Positions 21,497 through 21,680 of a DNA stretch of 21,680 bases are shown piece after piece. Every line of letters begins with the position of its first letter. Position 1 is the first letter of the stretch. This DNA comes from Sulfurovum sp. (GTDB taxonomy: Bacteria; Campylobacterota; Campylobacteria; Campylobacterales; Sulfurovaceae): contig DYPM01000013.1 of assembly GCA_020719895.1 (NCBI GenBank), positions 1-21,680 on the forward strand. Reading direction: 5' to 3'. Both the position numbers and the translations under genes were made by a program. The notes under the pieces are model-generated. The model saw only the letters and a list, made by a program, of their open reading frames with translations. It made no database searches and was not told where the DNA came from.

Positions 21497-21680
21497 ATGT
21501 TTAAAAATAATTTCACTTTCGGTTTGTCAATCGTTACATCTTCTGTTTTGGTGCTTTCAGGTTGTACGCCAACAGATGATCCAACAGCTACGCCAACTCC
21601 TACGGCTACTCCAACAGAGACTCCAACGCCAACTCCTACGGCTACTCCAACAGAGACTCCAACTCCAGCTCCAAGGGTTG
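21497..21680 (+). CDS. Lipoprotein with Thr-Pro repeat stalk, N-terminal part
   Basis: The gene is cut by the window edge after 61 codons. It starts at ATG 21497 with AAGGA six nt upstream. A signal peptide ends in the lipobox VLSGC, so the mature protein should be lipidated at Cys23. After CTPTDDP comes a low-complexity Thr-Pro stalk made of TPTPTATPTETP units, encoded by a 36-bp tandem repeat. Such stalks usually hold a folded domain away from the membrane, here unseen. The functional domain, and so the role, cannot be told. The tandem repeats just upstream (21398-21452) suggest dedicated regulation of this gene. Confidence 0.85.
   Translation, partial: MFKNNFTFGLSIVTSSVLVLSGCTPTDDPTATPTPTATPTETPTPTPTATPTETPTPAPRV
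21593..21664 (+). repeat. 36-bp tandem repeat encoding the Thr-Pro stalk
   Basis: Two adjacent 36-bp copies differ only at the last base. Each encodes 12 residues (PTPTATPTETPT phase). The in-frame unit length lets copy number change without a frameshift, so stalk length may vary between strains. A shorter, partial copy precedes it. Confidence 0.85.

Overview
The window looks like a free-living member of the Campylobacterota (former Epsilonproteobacteria). This is an inference from the low G+C, the A-rich leaders with ribosome sites of the AAGGA/GGAG type, a ychF gene near pepA (adjacent in Campylobacter jejuni and Helicobacter pylori), a stand-alone trpB, a bacteriohemerythrin and several two-component proteins. 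No marker gene fixes the genus.

Layout. (1) 1-4883, minus strand: a four-gene defence operon read right to left. It runs AAA/ABC-type ATPase, PIN-domain nuclease, type III restriction subunit (res), then type III methyltransferase subunit (mod, cut by the window edge). The first three genes overlap by 1 and 4 nt, and mod follows res after 14 nt. This is the least ordinary part: an ATPase-PIN pair translationally coupled to a restriction-modification system whose res precedes mod. (2) 4884-5074: divergent regulatory gap with a perfect palindrome on the defence side and an extended -10 on the tyrA side. (3) 5075-5914, plus: prephenate dehydrogenase tyrA. (4) 5925-8261, minus: hybrid sensor kinase with a degenerate G1 box. 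Upstream, 8262-8649 holds an operator-like palindrome and a small, possibly frameshifted ORF. (5) 8650-10071, plus: biotin carboxylase subunit (AccC/PycA type). (6) 10079-17290, minus: a long co-directional run. In transcription order it is trpB, pepA, hemerythrin, membrane-tethered receiver protein, ychF, DUF302 lipoprotein-like protein, YceI protein, DUF1456 protein and a small Cys/His protein. trpB-pepA-hemerythrin are joined by TAATG overlaps, and ychF-DUF302 by a TGATG overlap. (7) 17504-20763, plus: pta-ackA, the acetyl-CoA/acetate interconversion operon, overlapping by ATGA. (8) 20846-21319, plus: Spy/CpxP-like periplasmic protein with its own promoter and a strong terminator. (9) 21398-21680, plus: five exact tandem copies of an 11-bp unit immediately upstream of a lipoprotein gene with a Thr-Pro repeat stalk, cut by the window edge.

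No rRNA, tRNA, CRISPR array, insertion sequence or integrase was seen. The strongest hunting leads are the ATPase-PIN-Res-Mod operon, the 11-bp repeat array upstream of the lipoprotein gene, and a 12-bp perfect inverted repeat inside res.
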